Source: Andrena cerasifolii
Lineage: Eukaryota; Arthropoda; Insecta; Hymenoptera; Andrenidae
NCBI RefSeq assembly: GCF_050908995.1
Contig: NC_135119.1
Coordinates: forward strand, 17,546,001 to 17,610,000
Reading direction: 5' to 3'
DNA length: 64,000 nt
The translations under genes and the position numbers were made by a program. Below, in pieces: positions 24,101-37,360 of the stretch. Position 1 is the stretch's first letter. Each line of letters starts with the position of its first letter. The notes beneath the pieces were generated by a model, which did no database searches, had not been told where the DNA came from, and worked only from the letters and a program-made list of their open reading frames with translations.

Positions 24101-25131
24101 GTTCCTACACATTCCTAAGTTAATAATACACTGTCATCAAAACTATCACCAAACATACAAATACAATTTCTATCGACAATTTACAAATAATTTCTTATCG
24201 CCCAGTTGCAGCTTTAAAGCTATTACGGGCACCATAGGATTATTAACAAATTTCTATAATATGAGAAAAAACGCCGTTCCATTGAAGTGTATTATTTTGG
24301 TGGAAATTTTATAATTACTATAGTTGTACTGTTATTGATAAAGTGAAACGCGATCAGCATGCCAGAATTTAATTCCGCGGAATTAATGGGCGCACGTTAA
24401 CTCGTGATAAATTTTTCAGCGCAAAATTTTTCAGATAACAGATTTATAAGCGGAACGATGAAATTTACGACGAAAATGAGCTGCAAAAAAGGGACGAGAA
24501 AACCAAATGCTATTAGTGCGCCACAATTTTTCATGCGCTTCCTAATTAGTGGATCTAGGTTAACCAATGCGGAATTTCAGGAAATAAAATGTGCATAATA
24601 AATTCAATAAATGCGTGGGAAAAATCGGCGCAATGTCATTATAAAAAATAGATCTATAAATTAATAGGTGTATAATATTTCCACTATTATTACTGGGGGG
24701 GAGGGAGGGTTAGAGAAATTAATTGTTTTTGGAAATGTATCCAAACGAATACTCACTCCAGTATTCTAAAGTTGCCGTATAATTTTTGTCCAAATATTTA
24801 TTTTATCTCGTGCAGTGGCTCTTATTTATTTTGTACTCCTTTATGTAAATTTTACGTTTGTTAGCTTTTAAGCGCTTATACAGGGTGGGCCAAATAAAGT
24901 GTTACAAGCTGTTTGCATCGAAACCACTGCAGTAATCGACTTCAATTTAATTTTAGTGTTATACCATATATGTAGCAATCAATCAACGTTAATAAAAATC
25001 AAATTGTAGAATATTTAATAAAATTGGCTAGGTCGACGTTCCCCTCCAATTTGTGCCAGCACATCTACAAGTAAATTCATCCAATAGAATTCGCCTTGGA
25101 CTGTCAGTTTCATTTCTATTTTCTTATTATT
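21101..25131 (+). other. Start of presumed long first intron; no exon seen
   Basis: The part from 21101 to about 22600 remains CpG-rich, as is common downstream of insect promoters. It then turns AT-rich. A G-run (GGGGGGGGAGGGAGGG-like) lies near 24695-24710. The segment near 24880, ACAGGGTGGGCCAAATAAAG, looks like a transposon terminus, but I find no partner end. No coding exon is supported. Confidence 0.4.
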
Positions 25132-25940
25132 CGACTAGCCTGAATTATTACATAGCACTTTAGAAGCTCGTGCTATCAGGAGACCAGACAAATCGAACTT
25201 TCAGCTGGCAGAATCGACTCAGACCATCAAATTTGTCCAAGGAAGCAGATAACATTTCATCAGATCCGTTTTCAAGGAAACTATCAAGATCGGCCTTCTC
25301 CCTCATTTTACTCTGATATATCTGAAACTATCATCAAGCACAATGGGAGTCTTAAATCGTCGCGTCCGTCTCCATCTGATATGTCACTTCACTAGCTTAA
25401 ATTATTACGTAACATTTTCAAACAGCTGCTGCACGATCTTACTCTTCTCAGAGGAATCGCGCTATCTGACAGCGTTTATGTGATACCATTAAATTTGAAC
25501 AGGGACACGTCGGAAACGTCCAAACAATTTTAAAGGAAACTAACTGGATGGAAATAGTTGTTTATCTTATTCAAGTGCATCTGTCAACACGTTTAAGTAG
25601 AATGAAAATTCCTAATCGTTTCATCCATTTCTACTTTCTTTATTAAATTCGTCTAGGCTAGACTGCTACGGGCAGCATTTTGGAGAAGCAGTTACGTGCA
25701 TGATCTCAGCCTACCATACGTTCACAGTATGGATCCAATGTCACCAAACCTGGCCAAGCAAACAGCCAATGCAACGAGCCAAGCAATAACACGACATTAA
25801 AGACATCCAGAAAATGCACTTCGGCTTCCAAATTGCGCCTAGCAAGTAGCGATCGATTCTCGTGCACGATAAAACGCCAGCCATCCAGACTTGGCAGCAC
25901 GTAACTCATGCTTCGCATGCCCCGCGAGCTAAACAAACAT
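25132..25940. repeat. Diverged tandem array, about 260-bp period, three units
   Basis: Units begin near 25133, 25391 and 25651. Each start resembles TTCGACTAGCCTGAATTATT and is followed at similar spacing by a CATTTT...GCTG/GCAG...ATGATCT-like block. Identity is low and was judged by eye. No function is apparent. A self-dot-plot would settle it. Confidence 0.35.
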
Positions 25941-28391
25941 GCTGTATTTTATGTATAGGGTAATCTTAAAAGGTTTAATCAAACCGTATCAGTGCACCGA
26001 TGATAAAGTTTCTTGTATACGTGGGTGCATTAGCTTCGAGTCACAGCCGCCGAACATTCTGTACATCATTCGAGTGTAAACAGTCAAAGATGACGAATAA
26101 GGATGAGGATCACAGCGTTGTAGAGAGGAAAGATTATATGAGACACTTTCTTGTGCATTTCACTATTTGAAAATATTTATTAGCATTCTTTACAATTTTA
26201 TGTATTTAATTTCATAAATGGTGGGCTATTTCCCAAGTTCTCTGTAGAAGAGGCAGGGGAGACGGGGGAAATACGAGGCAGTTAACGAAAAGTCGAAATA
26301 TTTAATCAATCAGCTGAAATGTTTATTAGAACCTTTGGCAATTCCTTAAACAAGTAATAAACAATAATATAAGACTGACCTTTTTCTCGTGCCACCAACT
26401 CAAAATAAACTATGACATTTTGTTGAAAAAGTAGTTTTGGCTCACATTGCCCGCAGGTTGGGGTAATGAGGGCCAAGCAAGTCTTCACACAGAACGCAAT
26501 AAAATTATGTAGCCCAAAACAAAATTAAAATCTTTTCTTCTAATACTAAAAGGATAGAAATTATTAGAGATCCATAATATCCGTACAATAATTAAATTTA
26601 ATGATTTGATTAATGGTTAACGAATTCTAATTAAGTGGATACACTTAGTTACTAAAATCACATGTGTAAGTACTTCTTTGGTGTGTCACAACCTGTGCCA
26701 ACCGTTGCCAAGTTCTCGGCATTTGTGGCAAAAATGCTGTCACTATTCAAAGTGTTTGTCTGGGTTAGGACTTGACTCTCATTACCCCCATGAATGTTAT
26801 TATATTTCTGTAAAAATAGCAGAATAACATTTGAAATAAACATAAAATTGAAGTTACCATAACAAAGCTTAACTATGGATCTTTCAAATAAGATCTAAAC
26901 AAAATATAATAGACAAAGGTTTCGTACTTACTATTTCGATGCAATTTTTTTATTCTTAAATTGCTTGCAGATCATTATTATGTGGAGAATTTCACATCAT
27001 AAATATTTTGTTTAGTATATCGCCAGAAATATAAGGCTACATTTATTGCTTACACGGGAAAATATTATATTTGTTAAGAAGTGGCGAAAACTGGTACAAT
27101 ACCTTAAAGTGGCCGCAAATGGTGCATCTACCCTACGAACGCGACTAGCGAGACAAACAAATGCCCAGTGTCGTTGTTGGGGAGGGGGGGATACCTTCGG
27201 GTGGAAATGTGTCGCCGTTCGATTTACAATTTTGCTAAAATTATACTGGCTCCAATTACCCACTGGCTCTCATTTCCCCCGCCTCCTCTAACGAATGCAA
27301 CCCTTGAAGAGCTGTGTACAGCCACTTTTCCTTTGAATTTGTATACCTATACTTGAGGGAGAAAGCATATTGGAACACCAGTAGCACTAGTATTACTTGA
27401 TGGTATATTGTAGTTTTTGATTACTTTGATCAGGAAGTTTACTTTAAACATTTCTGATCAGGAACATTAGAGGGAGCCACGAGCCTCTGTGTAGGATACT
27501 AACAGAGTTAATTTATACGGAAGATTTGTTTATAGTTGTCAACTGCGTTTGATACAGTTTGACACTGGTTGTAAATGAAAATATCACACGTGGGAATGAC
27601 GTCGATTTGAAGATACCCCAGTGCAAAATGTTTTCATCGGAAATAAAATTCCTCTGGCAGGAATGCACTTCTGTGCCTACCCATCAGAGGAGAGTTACTA
27701 TCAACTTTGCGAATTAAAAGTAACTACGTAAGAAACGTTATATTCGATTTTGCTGGGTTTCTCAGAAATTTGCAATTCCCTTCTACAGTAGCAACCCTAC
27801 CAATAACGAAGTTCATACTGTACATTCTGTAGAATTACGTGAATGCAAATCTCTCTTGCCAAAGGAGTTTTGTTTCTGATCAACTATTCAGCTTGAAGGA
27901 CGTTCGCCGCAGACCTACTACATTTTGCACAAAGGTAAATTTGAATCTACCTCGTTGTCAACATATAGAGACAATTTCTCTCCACATAGTGCCAAATTTT
28001 ACAACACAAATACCACATAATTCAGTGTGAAAATTGGATGAGTTGCAATTACAATACCACTTTTTCAAAAATAACCAATGTCTCCTTTAACTCTTCGACG
28101 ACAGATGACTTACCACTCAAATGATGGCCTGATGGACACACTGTAACTCATAATACAATTTAAATCACAAACATCTTGAAATAAGTCTTTATATTACATT
28201 TCGAACCTGTTATGATCTAGAACCTTTAATTTATTTCAACGAGTGAGACAAGTACCCAATACAGTCGCATCAATACTGTGATGTATAAGGGTCAAGATAG
28301 ACCCTGCATCCGCCACAAGTCACTAAACCTCGAAAAGAAATTAGTCTCTCTCCAATCTTCATACAATACTGCTTCATGGAAGCTACTAAAA
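25941..28391. other. Gene-free intron-like stretch
   Basis: AT-rich throughout. A G-rich tract (GGGGAGGGGGG) lies at about 27178-27190. Nothing else was recognised. Confidence 0.4.
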
Positions 28392-28821
28392 CAGTGTTTT
28401 CCAACCTTTTCTGAGTGGCGACCTCCTTTGATAATATTCAAATAACCTGCCACCCGCCCTTCCATATAAAGTAAGGTATATTTAATAAGGTAAAGAAAAC
28501 ATTAAAAGTAGATATTTCAGAATATAATTCCAGCTTAATGACATTTAATTATCCTAATACATATATTAAATATACATAAAGATTTTTAATATATTTAATT
28601 ACCTTTTTCAGTGCGATGGTTGTGCTTGCATCTGGGTAGCCAGTTTTTCTTTCTCTCATTTACGAAAAATCAGTGTTACATCGTTAATAGAATATGGCAA
28701 CGTAACCATATTAAAATAAATAAGTGCTAAGAATCGTCAACTAAAAAGAACCGGGGCCACCCCCCAGGAAACACTTTGAAAACACTCCCTTGGGGTTACC
28801 CACAGGCGAGGAACCACTCTG
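28392..28821. mobile_element. hAT-like non-autonomous element, old copy
   Basis: The left end reads CAGTGTTTTCCAACCTTTTC followed by TGGCGACC, a combination typical of hAT termini. The right end, inverted, is CAGAGTGGTTCCTCGCC. Both start with the YARNG hAT pattern. CTAAAA stands on both sides, but an 8-bp duplication cannot be aligned without a shift, so boundaries may have decayed. The 430-bp interior has no transposase frame. Confidence 0.6.
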
Positions 28822-28829
28822 CTAAAATA

Positions 28830-29919
28830 ATACACGATAGAACTTATTCGAATATAATTAGTTCGTAGTATTAACACTACGATCACGAATATATCAGTCG
28901 AGTATTTTACGAAGAACCTTGTAGGAACATCGCACTGCCTGCCAAATCAAGTCGGCTCGATACTAAAGACACATTGTCTTTGACAATCAGCGCACAGCAA
29001 ACCGACTAGAGTAATCATCATGAACAGACAGCTCGCGTGAAACGAGGGGCAGTGTTGCAGTCAGCGGGGAAACAATGCGACAAAACAACAACAGCGGCTG
29101 CGTTGCGTTACAATTATTTCGCAGCCGTGCACACTGCCGCGCGATTATTATCCGAGTTTCGTGGCTCTTGCTCACCGCGGATCTGTCTTTCTCTAGGCCG
29201 CTCATTAGCCTGACGTAACGCAGCAGCAGCTAGTTAATTAAAAAAAAATAATGAAAAAAAAATGGAAAAGAACAGAGAGAGAGAGAGAAGTCGTAACCCC
29301 CGAAATCCGGCGTTCGTACGGTTCGCATTGTGTTTCGGCATTGTTCCCCCGACGTTGCGGAACTTTCATGAAATTCGAAACGGGGAAGCTGCCGCGCTCA
29401 ACGGGAGGTAATATGCGCGGGTATCGTTCGTACCAAGCGCGATCGATGCTGACACTCGAGATCTACGTGACCGTGTGAAGGCTTGGATCTTGTTGGAGGA
29501 GGCGTGCAGCGTTCCCACCTTAGCGATAAATCGGCGGGAAGTGCTCTTGGCGAATCCGTTGAACGACTTTCAAACGGCGGGATAAATCATTCATATGCTC
29601 GCGTTTGTTGGTGAACGAGTGGGGCGACCGAGAAGGGGATCACTTTCCACCCGCGTTCAAGATTCTTAGGGCAGCTGTTGTGTTTGCTTCGTATGTGGGC
29701 AGAAGTAGGTAACTGTTCAAAGTTAAGAAGGGATGTTATCTCATTTGTTACTTCTTACGATTAACAAAACGGTCTTAACAAAAAGTAACAAAGATATTTA
29801 TATTCCTTTTTCCCTCCACTTTTCTTCGTGCATTCGTGCGATCAATTTATTCAAGCTTCCTGCGGTTGTATTTCTCCATTCTTGCCCCAGTTTTGCTCCA
29901 CAGTTGTGCTACTGACTTA
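28830..29919. other. Gene-free stretch with CpG-rich island
   Basis: The part from about 28980 to 29660 is CpG-rich and includes a poly-A-rich and (GA)n segment at 29240-29290. No exon recognised. Confidence 0.4.
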
Positions 29920-29990
29920 CAAGGGAACCCATCGAAGTGAGAATCGGCAATTTTTATGGGACTTTGGTAGAAAGTAGTTCTTACAAGAAT
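29920..29990. mobile_element. Solitary left end of a CTNAG-group MITE
   Basis: C-TTA precedes CAAGGGAACCCATCG, matching the terminus and target rule of the related elements. The right end was not found, so the true extent is unknown. Confidence 0.4.
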
Positions 29991-30164
29991 GTTTGACACG
30001 TATTTTTTTTATTTGCTGAGATTCGTCTTGAAGGGGTGCAAACAGCACTCAAAGTTGAGGGTGAGAAATATGTTTGGTTGAGTATCTTGGGAATTACTAG
30101 AAAATTACGTACATTTTGAAATGAAATTGTTAAAAAATAAGTTTACATATCATTTTTTTTTATA

Positions 30165-30386
30165 AATATGAAATAACCGGTTCGGGATAAAATTTGCTTT
30201 TCGTTTCAACGGAAACGAAATAATTTTCAGCAGGGTCGATATTAACCGGATCGAAATTATTATTATCGGAGCTGAGCCGGAACGAAACAAAAAACATTTC
30301 GTTTCAGGAACCTGTACCAAATACTCGAATTTTGATCGAAACAGCGGATATCGTTAGACTTTTGAGCGGGATTGTACATCCCTGTT
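30165..30386. mobile_element. Possible hAT-like remnant ending CATCCCTG
   Basis: The segment contains repeated ACGAAA/AACCGGTT-type motifs. It ends GGGATTGTACATCCCTG, whose inverse CAGGGATGTACAATCCC has the YARNG start of hAT elements. The left end is missing, so the call rests on one terminus. Confidence 0.35.
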
Positions 30387-31589
30387 TGGGAGTGTCGCTG
30401 ACGCGTTGGCCGCGTTGCTGCGCGTTAAGCGTTGCATAGGAAAGCAATCCCCGAGCGTGTAAATACATGGAAACCTTATGTTTATATTTTACACACAAGA
30501 GGGCTGGTGACCCTTATTTCTCGTGAACGAGTGAGAAATTCAAAAATATTTACAAGCTGCTTGTCAGTGAGGGATGAAAATAGAGAATGCAGTTCCCTGT
30601 AGTGGGGTGGTGTTAACAAAAATTGTAGACAAAGCGATGAAATACTTTGGAAAGGACGTGCTAGTGTGATTGCTATGTATTGTTGACTTCAGCTTTAATT
30701 CTTTTTGTACAATGCATTTAGGCAGCAGTTAGTGTTGGAATGTTGGTAACAATTGCGTCAGCAAGAAAACAAAAATGAATTTGGTTACGTGTGACATCCG
30801 CTGACGAAAGACCCATGGGTCTGTGAGTGTTTGTCTGTACCTGACTGACAGGGTAAAAGACAGAACGCAGGCCTGTTCCTTTATCTCAAGTGGCAACGGA
30901 CTTTTCACTTCGAGTCTTGCCTTCAGTGCAGTACGACGTCCTTCCAAGCTTAGTTTAATAAACGAGAGTTTCAGAAGAATAAGTATTTTCTGGCTTATTC
31001 AGCAACCCATTACCAATAGTCAGAAAGCTTTAATTTAGTACACTGGTTAATAGGAGGAGTTAGTAGAACAGGAAATATAAATGGAAATACATCAACAGCT
31101 TAGATTGGCTTAGAAGTTCTGATCATTGGATTGCAACGTTGGATGCTCAACCTGCTGTAACCCCGAGTCACTCATATAATCAGCTGTTAATATTCGCCTA
31201 AGTAGTGCATGGTTTTCACTGGTATTATGCAGAACTCTGTTGAGTTTGTATTGAAAGGGTGAATTCGTATTTACTCATTCTGTATTAAATTAATGGAGAA
31301 GGTCATCTTTTTCGAACTAAACAGATTTGAATATCAAGACACAGTTTATCGAGTATTAAAATCCAGATTCAGATCATTGCAGAGTATTCCCAAGTATTGT
31401 GCATCGTAAAGTATCGTAAAATATTTTACAGTACAATCCACCAAATGTATAATTTTCCACTCGTTACAAGATGCTCTTATTTGATCGCATTTCCACCCAA
31501 CTCATTTTCAGCAATCCCTCAACTCGTCACTTTTCAACTGAACACTGAAAGTCATTGAAACTAAATTTGTAAATTCATCTATTGATGAA
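30387..31589. other. Gene-free intron-like stretch
   Basis: Nothing recognised on either strand before the mitochondrial fragment. Confidence 0.4.
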
Positions 31590-31725
31590 TTTATGAATTT
31601 ATAATAAATATATTTAATTAAGTTGATTTAAAGTATGGTGAAATATTTTTAATTATTATATTAAACTTTATTTAACTAATGTTTATTAAATTTTATTAGA
31701 AACTAGGATTAGATACCCTATTATA
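31590..31725 (+). pseudogene. NUMT: nuclear fragment of mitochondrial 12S rRNA
   Basis: The block at 31700-31724 contains GGATTAGATACCCTATTAT, the near-universal small-subunit rRNA motif (E. coli GGATTAGATACCC) in its insect mitochondrial form. Upstream, GATTTAAAGTATGGTGAAAT corresponds in position to the conserved GGTGAAA region that precedes this motif in small-subunit rRNA. The whole piece is very AT-rich and sense-oriented on +. Similarity appears to stop soon after the motif, so about 130-150 bp were transferred. It is not expected to be functional. Confidence 0.82.
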
Positions 31726-33221
31726 GAAGTGATTTAAATTGAATTGACTAATAAGTGAATCTCTGCAAATCGCAATCCCTCGTCACATTTCTGAAAGGCA
31801 CTTGGTCTAACAGAAGTCATCAACTCCGTACAACTTATGCATATTACCTCTCCCACCGAACTAACAATAAGTACCTACACCTCCTTCAACTTTCACCAAC
31901 AAAGGTAGAATAAACTCTTGAAGGTCAAATAAAAACCAAAAGCACCAAAAGGGACATTTTAGCCCCTAGGAAGAGCCTATCGTTCTCAACAATCCCAGTT
32001 CCCCGATTAATCATGATTTCGCCGCAACACGCGCAGTTTAATCCCCGGTTAGCTAGGTCGTTATAAATTTCAAGTCATAATTATCAGGCATTCCCGACCA
32101 ATTCCAAGATTAATGCACGTAAATACCGTTCGAGTCCTACTTTTTGCTCTTCGGCGCGCGCATGTAACACGTTTCGGTGGCGTGCGGCACAGAGGGCAAT
32201 GTTTCAGCTACGAAATCCCGGCCAATAATCCGGCTACTTTGATCTCGATGTCTACAATCGACGTCCACTGTAAACATCTGGTGATTTCGCTCGTGAACGT
32301 CCCAGTCTGCCCCTCTGTGAAATAACGTTTGTGTAGATTGTCGCGGTTCCGGTGGACCGCAGAGGTCGCGCGACAAGTGAAACTTCCTCGTCCGAAATAA
32401 GTCGTGGCTTTTTACGAGTCGCGACGATCGATCCTTTCCTCTAGTGGAATCGACGGAAACGTTATCCCTGCCTCGTATATACGTCTCTTTACCGGCGGGC
32501 GCGATTCTTTCACCCCGTGTTTGCGGCTGGCTTTTGTACCGTACCTATATCCGCTTAGGCGATTGTGGATCTCCATTTCCAGCGCGAGCATTTCCTTTTG
32601 TTAGCGCTACGGCTGAATTATTAAAGGATCCCCCGTTCGAATGACGTTATTAAGCAGTGAGGTTCCTAGGACTTCCGAGGATGTTATAACTAAAAGGAAG
32701 CTTAATGATCCTGAGTAGACTTAGCGCTTTCTTGAGTTCTAAGATGGGTAGCACTGGAGTAGTTTTACACGTGTTAGAATGTTATGTGCGTCTATGCCAC
32801 GAATTTCGCGGTGCCTTCGCTTCGCAACGGGTATTATTTCGTAAATGGAGGAATTGTGGTGAAGTAGAAGGAATCGGGGTAGTTGTGTTCTTAAGGATGG
32901 ATTGCTTAAGACGATCGCTCGAGACACACAACGAAACTATTCCACAGATCAACGTAGGTATCTATTAATTTGTTAATTTTGCCATTTCTCGAACAGAAAC
33001 GTCGCTAGTGTATTAAAAGTTGACTACTTATATTTAAAAATGATTACAAGCGAGTTAACTCATTTTGTCCACAGGAAATGCGATGGGAAAAATAACAATT
33101 GAATTTTACATACATCACGTAATGAATTATTTATTCTATTTCCATAAGTGAAAGTTGTTAATTTACGCGGGGAATTAATTCGTGTAAGCCGGCGCAAAGG
33201 GATCTTCAAATGACAAATTAT
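31726..33221. other. Gene-free stretch with CpG-rich island
   Basis: The part from about 32120 to 32650 is CpG-rich, with overlapping chance frames on both strands. Nothing recognised. Confidence 0.4.
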
Positions 33222-34394
33222 CACAGTTCGACAGCCATCTGGACTTGTAACATTCAATAGCCGTTTCATGTAGGTTTCCGCGCGCTGAAAACGAATCCGC
33301 AAACTGTTTGTCATCACCCTCAGTTTTTGAGAAATTCGATTTTGAAAAAATCTGCAAATTTTCAACTTTGAACATCTTTTGTGTCGAAACAGTAATAGTT
33401 ATTGGGTTGCTTGTCCCATCAAATTATTCTATGAGCCCTCACGAATACAACGATATAAGTTGTCAGTGCATTATGAACATTTAAGTATGTTTAAACAATG
33501 ATTAAAAGGAAAAGAACACCCGAAATACACCCAAAACTAAGGGTCTAGGAGAAAATCTGACTACTCCACGCGATGCAGCAGACATTTTCCCTTCGGAAAG
33601 CATCGACAAAAGTGGTAAGTCACGTTTTGTTTTCAATACAGAAAGGAAATAGTTTGGCAAAACGTGCGCCGTTGACAGTGGTAGACAACCGCGCGGGCGC
33701 GGCGGCGCCCGATCCACTGCCGCTCAGCGTAGCCGAATCGCTTAAAGGCTCCCCCAAAGCAACGCGAATTTCGCGGCGCGGAGCGGATCCGCCGCGGATC
33801 AGATAACACCGCCCATAAGCCGCCACGTATAAAAAACGGCTGCCTGGATTTTCGCATTGGTTTGGGGGAGCCTTAACACGGATGACTACCACTGTCGGCG
33901 CCGCACGTTTTGCCAAACGATTTCGCTTCTCTATTGAAAACAAAACGCGACTTACCACTTCTGTTGATGCTTCCCGAAGGAAAAATGTCTGCTGCATCGC
34001 GTGGAATAGTCAGATTTTCTCCTAGACCCTTAGTTTTGGAAATAAATTGAAAGATAACTGCAAAAATGGGTGCATTTCGGGTGTTCCTTTCCCTTTGATC
34101 GTTGTTTAAACATATTTAAATGTGCATAATGCACTAATAACTTATATCGTTGTATTCGGGAGAGTTCATAGAATAATTTGACGGACAAGCAACCCAATAA
34201 CTACTACTATTTCAACACAAAAGATGTTCAAAGTAGAAAATTTGCAGTTTTTTTTTCAAACTCGAATTTCTCAAAAACTGGGGATGGTGATAACAAACAG
34301 TTTGTGGTTTCGTTTTCAGCGCACGAAAACCTATAAGAAACGGCTATTGAATGTGACAAGTCCGAAGAAAAAGTCAATTTTGTCGAACTGCGCA
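33222..34394. repeat. 1.17-kb long inverted repeat, candidate hairpin-RNA locus
   Basis: The left arm (about 33222-33772) matches the reverse complement of the right arm (about 33842-34394) over most of its length, by eye roughly nine bases in ten. Landmarks include the outer CAGTTCGACA / TGTCGAACTG pair, CATTCAATAGCCGTTTC, ATTGGGTTGCTTGTC, AGGGTCTAGGAGAAAATCTG and GGCTCCCCCAAA. Differences are a segment of about 30 bp present only in the right arm (near 34040-34070) and about 50 bp of GC-rich DNA only in the left arm (near 33690-33740). The loop, about 33775-33840, is GC-rich. No terminal duplication or transposon end was recognised. Transcription across it would give a long double-stranded RNA. 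Mirrored open frames on opposite strands are a by-product of the symmetry. Confidence 0.85.
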
Positions 34395-37360
34395 GTGGAG
34401 CGTCTAACTAAACAATTTCTTGAATCAGGTATAATAGGTGTGTGCTTTACAAAAGGATGTCAAAAATTTCAGACATTTTTATACGCACACTATTTAGGAG
34501 AGCCGTAGTTATTAATAAAAAAGATACAAGACCACAATTACGAAAGGAGTGAAATTAAAAACAGAGGCAAGAAATGTTAGTCCATTTGTCAGTCCATCAT
34601 TCAACAATTTTTATATATCTGTCACGAAGTGGGTACTGGATTAAATACCGAGCACCTCCTTTGCATCGAACATACATAATTAAATCCTCAGTATCGCCCG
34701 CAACTCATGAAATAATTTCTGCACCATCACCTCGACTTTCTTCGAGTTTATTGTCTTTGAAACTTCAACGATTCGATTTAGAAGCAAGCTGCGGCTCGTT
34801 CGATTGTCTTTTAGCTGTGACGTCGCTTCGTTTTCGAGTTTTCCTTTGTCCGGCCCCGAGGGTATTAAAGCCCTTGTTAGGGTGTTCCCCAAGGAACGAG
34901 GTGTTCTTGTTCGAAAGACAGCGGCGCGGGGGGAGGAGGCCGAAGGAATTTTCGCGAATTCTCAGCGATTTGCATAGATATTCGCCATTGCTTACGCGTA
35001 ATCGTAGCGCGAATTACGAAGCATTTAAATCCAATGTGCCGCGCAGTTATGCGGGGTACGGTTGTGAAAAATTTCCATCGAACTTTCCACCCCCATTCAC
35101 CGACCCTCATGCTTGTACTTCTTCCGTTTGCTTGCGCGCTGCTCGTTGGTGCTCGCTGGGCGTTAACGCGAATCTGGGGTGCGGTTGTCAACGCTGAAAC
35201 TAGTCCGCCTATTTGCAATATTTTCCCCCCGTAATATTTTCCCCCCGTGAAATGATTGGCGAGGATCGTTTAATTGGTCATACAGCATGAATCCGCTCGT
35301 GTTATCACATTCACAGTCTCGAAAGATATTCATGTTAATTGCATACTCAAAAGTGTATCCGTTTCGATCAGTTTCGTTATTTATATGTAGACTGCGGATG
35401 TTCGTGCAAATGCATATTTTTATAGGAAACAAATCAAGTAATGGGACTTGGGCAGAAATTTGTTTTGTCATTAGAGAAATTCAAAATTATACTTTTTATC
35501 TTGCATATCGCGTATATGTTTTGCGTAATGCATATTTCGTACATATTTCTCATGCGTTTCGTGGATGCGCAGCTGACTTTGTATTACGCGCTGAATATAG
35601 GCACAAAACAATTGATAAACGTTGATGGTGGAGTAAAAAAAACTATTGTAATATACTGCAATTTGAACTATAATACCTAAGTAAAATGATAAAGGGATAA
35701 ATGTCTTGTAGATGTTTCTGTGTAAAACGTTTTTTTAGCTATAATTAACAATCTCCAAGAAATATTTCAATTTTGGATGACTCACTTTGTATTGTGCATA
35801 TGTGTTGCACAAGTGTTGCATATATGTTGCATATTACGACATATTATACGTGCATAAACATCCGTAGTCTATTTATATGGATTATTAAGGAATTCTGGGA
35901 TTTAAAAATGTAATTTGAAAAGGGTATTGCAATTTTATTGAACCTCACATAAGAACCCCTAAAGTAACGCATCCTCAATGTGTAGGTATGTACATAGTTG
36001 TGGGGAATATAAAAGACTAGAAGGAGGAAAGTAAAAGAATTTTATTTTTTTTTATAGGAATACAAAATGGCACTAGAAGATTGATATATCGGTTTATTCT
36101 CAAATGAGGACTTTGCAGCAAAAGGGGTGCAACTCCCTTTTTGACAGGTTTTTTGTTTCTACGTCGTTTGGTGGATGTTTCATGCAAATCCGACAACAAA
36201 TCCAAAGCGATTTATTGCAAAATTTGGACCTGCACCCATTACTGTTTCGTGCAATACTTTTGTTTTGGGGAGTTCCAGATTTGAAAAATTCGTCAAAAAT
36301 AGAACTAAAAACTTATGAACTCAATAACTACTACTTATTATGTGAAAATATATTTTTCTCAATTACTGTTCTCTTTTTTAATGTTAAGTGAAAGCAATAA
36401 TTTTATTAACAGTTTTTTCTAATATACTCGAAGTTGGTAAAGATGGAGTTTCACCCCTCTGGCTCCCAGGTCCTCAAATTAGACTACCATACATATCTAA
36501 AATATTGAACTTACAATTAGAATTATAAAACCCTTTCATTCTAATTCTTGGAATGCGATAGAAGACTAACAAATTGTTGTATTTTTCCTACTTATACAAT
36601 AATATTAGCACCAACCCTTGATACCCTCCCCAAATAGATAATTAACAGCACTTTGAGTACTCTACTTTGGATCTCTCAAATTAGGTCTAAAGCACACATT
36701 CACGCTTCTTAAATTACATTTATAAATATCAGTTAGGCACAGAGACATTCCCATTAAGTTCCATCGAAAATAATAAAAGTTGAACGTTGCAATGATTAAT
36801 GAAGAATTATTTAGGTACTTGCATCGTGCACGGGTGTATATTTCGCAAATAATACACATACAGACCGCTATACCGTAGGCAACGTGTTAACCGCGTGGAA
36901 ACCACGCTGCCTACGTTCAGAATTTGGTGGTCAAATTTTCCGTTATTGCGCCAGGACATGAGTTTGCCCAAATATAATATGTCCCGCTGTGGACGAGAAC
37001 ATTGGGTTTTCAAAACACCCCTGTTTGCGTCAAACACGGAAGCTCCGTCAGAATTAATGTTTAATAAAGCACGAATAAACTAGAAAAGACATTTTACGAT
37101 TTAAGATTAGATTTCACTTACTCAGTAAAGATCCTTTGAGAATTGTTCCTGGTCCCGTGGAAATCATTGGCATAGAATGCATAGATAGTAGATTTTCCTT
37201 CGTTTCCTTTAGTAGGTACACGGAAATTCCGACGCCAGATGGCAAATAAATTCCGTCGTTCCTTGGACGTATTATGATTATTATTTGCTGCGACAAGGAA
37301 ACGGTGAACGCGATAAGGTTCTCTGGATAGGTACTAGGGCGGAGCGATAATGTATAGGCG
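34395..37360. other. Gene-free stretch
   Basis: The part from about 34700 to 35250 is GC-rich. It includes a 207-codon open frame from 34574 with no recognisable domain and a directly repeated AATATTTTCCCCCCGT at 35218-35250. From 35260 it is AT-rich. I do not support a gene here. Confidence 0.4.

Noticed and set aside
24880..24910. Mariner-like terminus ACAGGGTGGGCCAAATAAAG
   Set aside because: No partner end or duplication found within several kilobases; left as a note.
33573..33997. Similar open frames on both strands (start MQQTF)
   Set aside because: They are mirror images created by the long inverted repeat, not independent genes.
34574..35197. 207-codon open frame on +
   Set aside because: Longest frame in the window but no recognisable domain, irregular composition, spans an AT/GC boundary and overlaps frames on the other strand. 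GC-rich chance frame is likelier.
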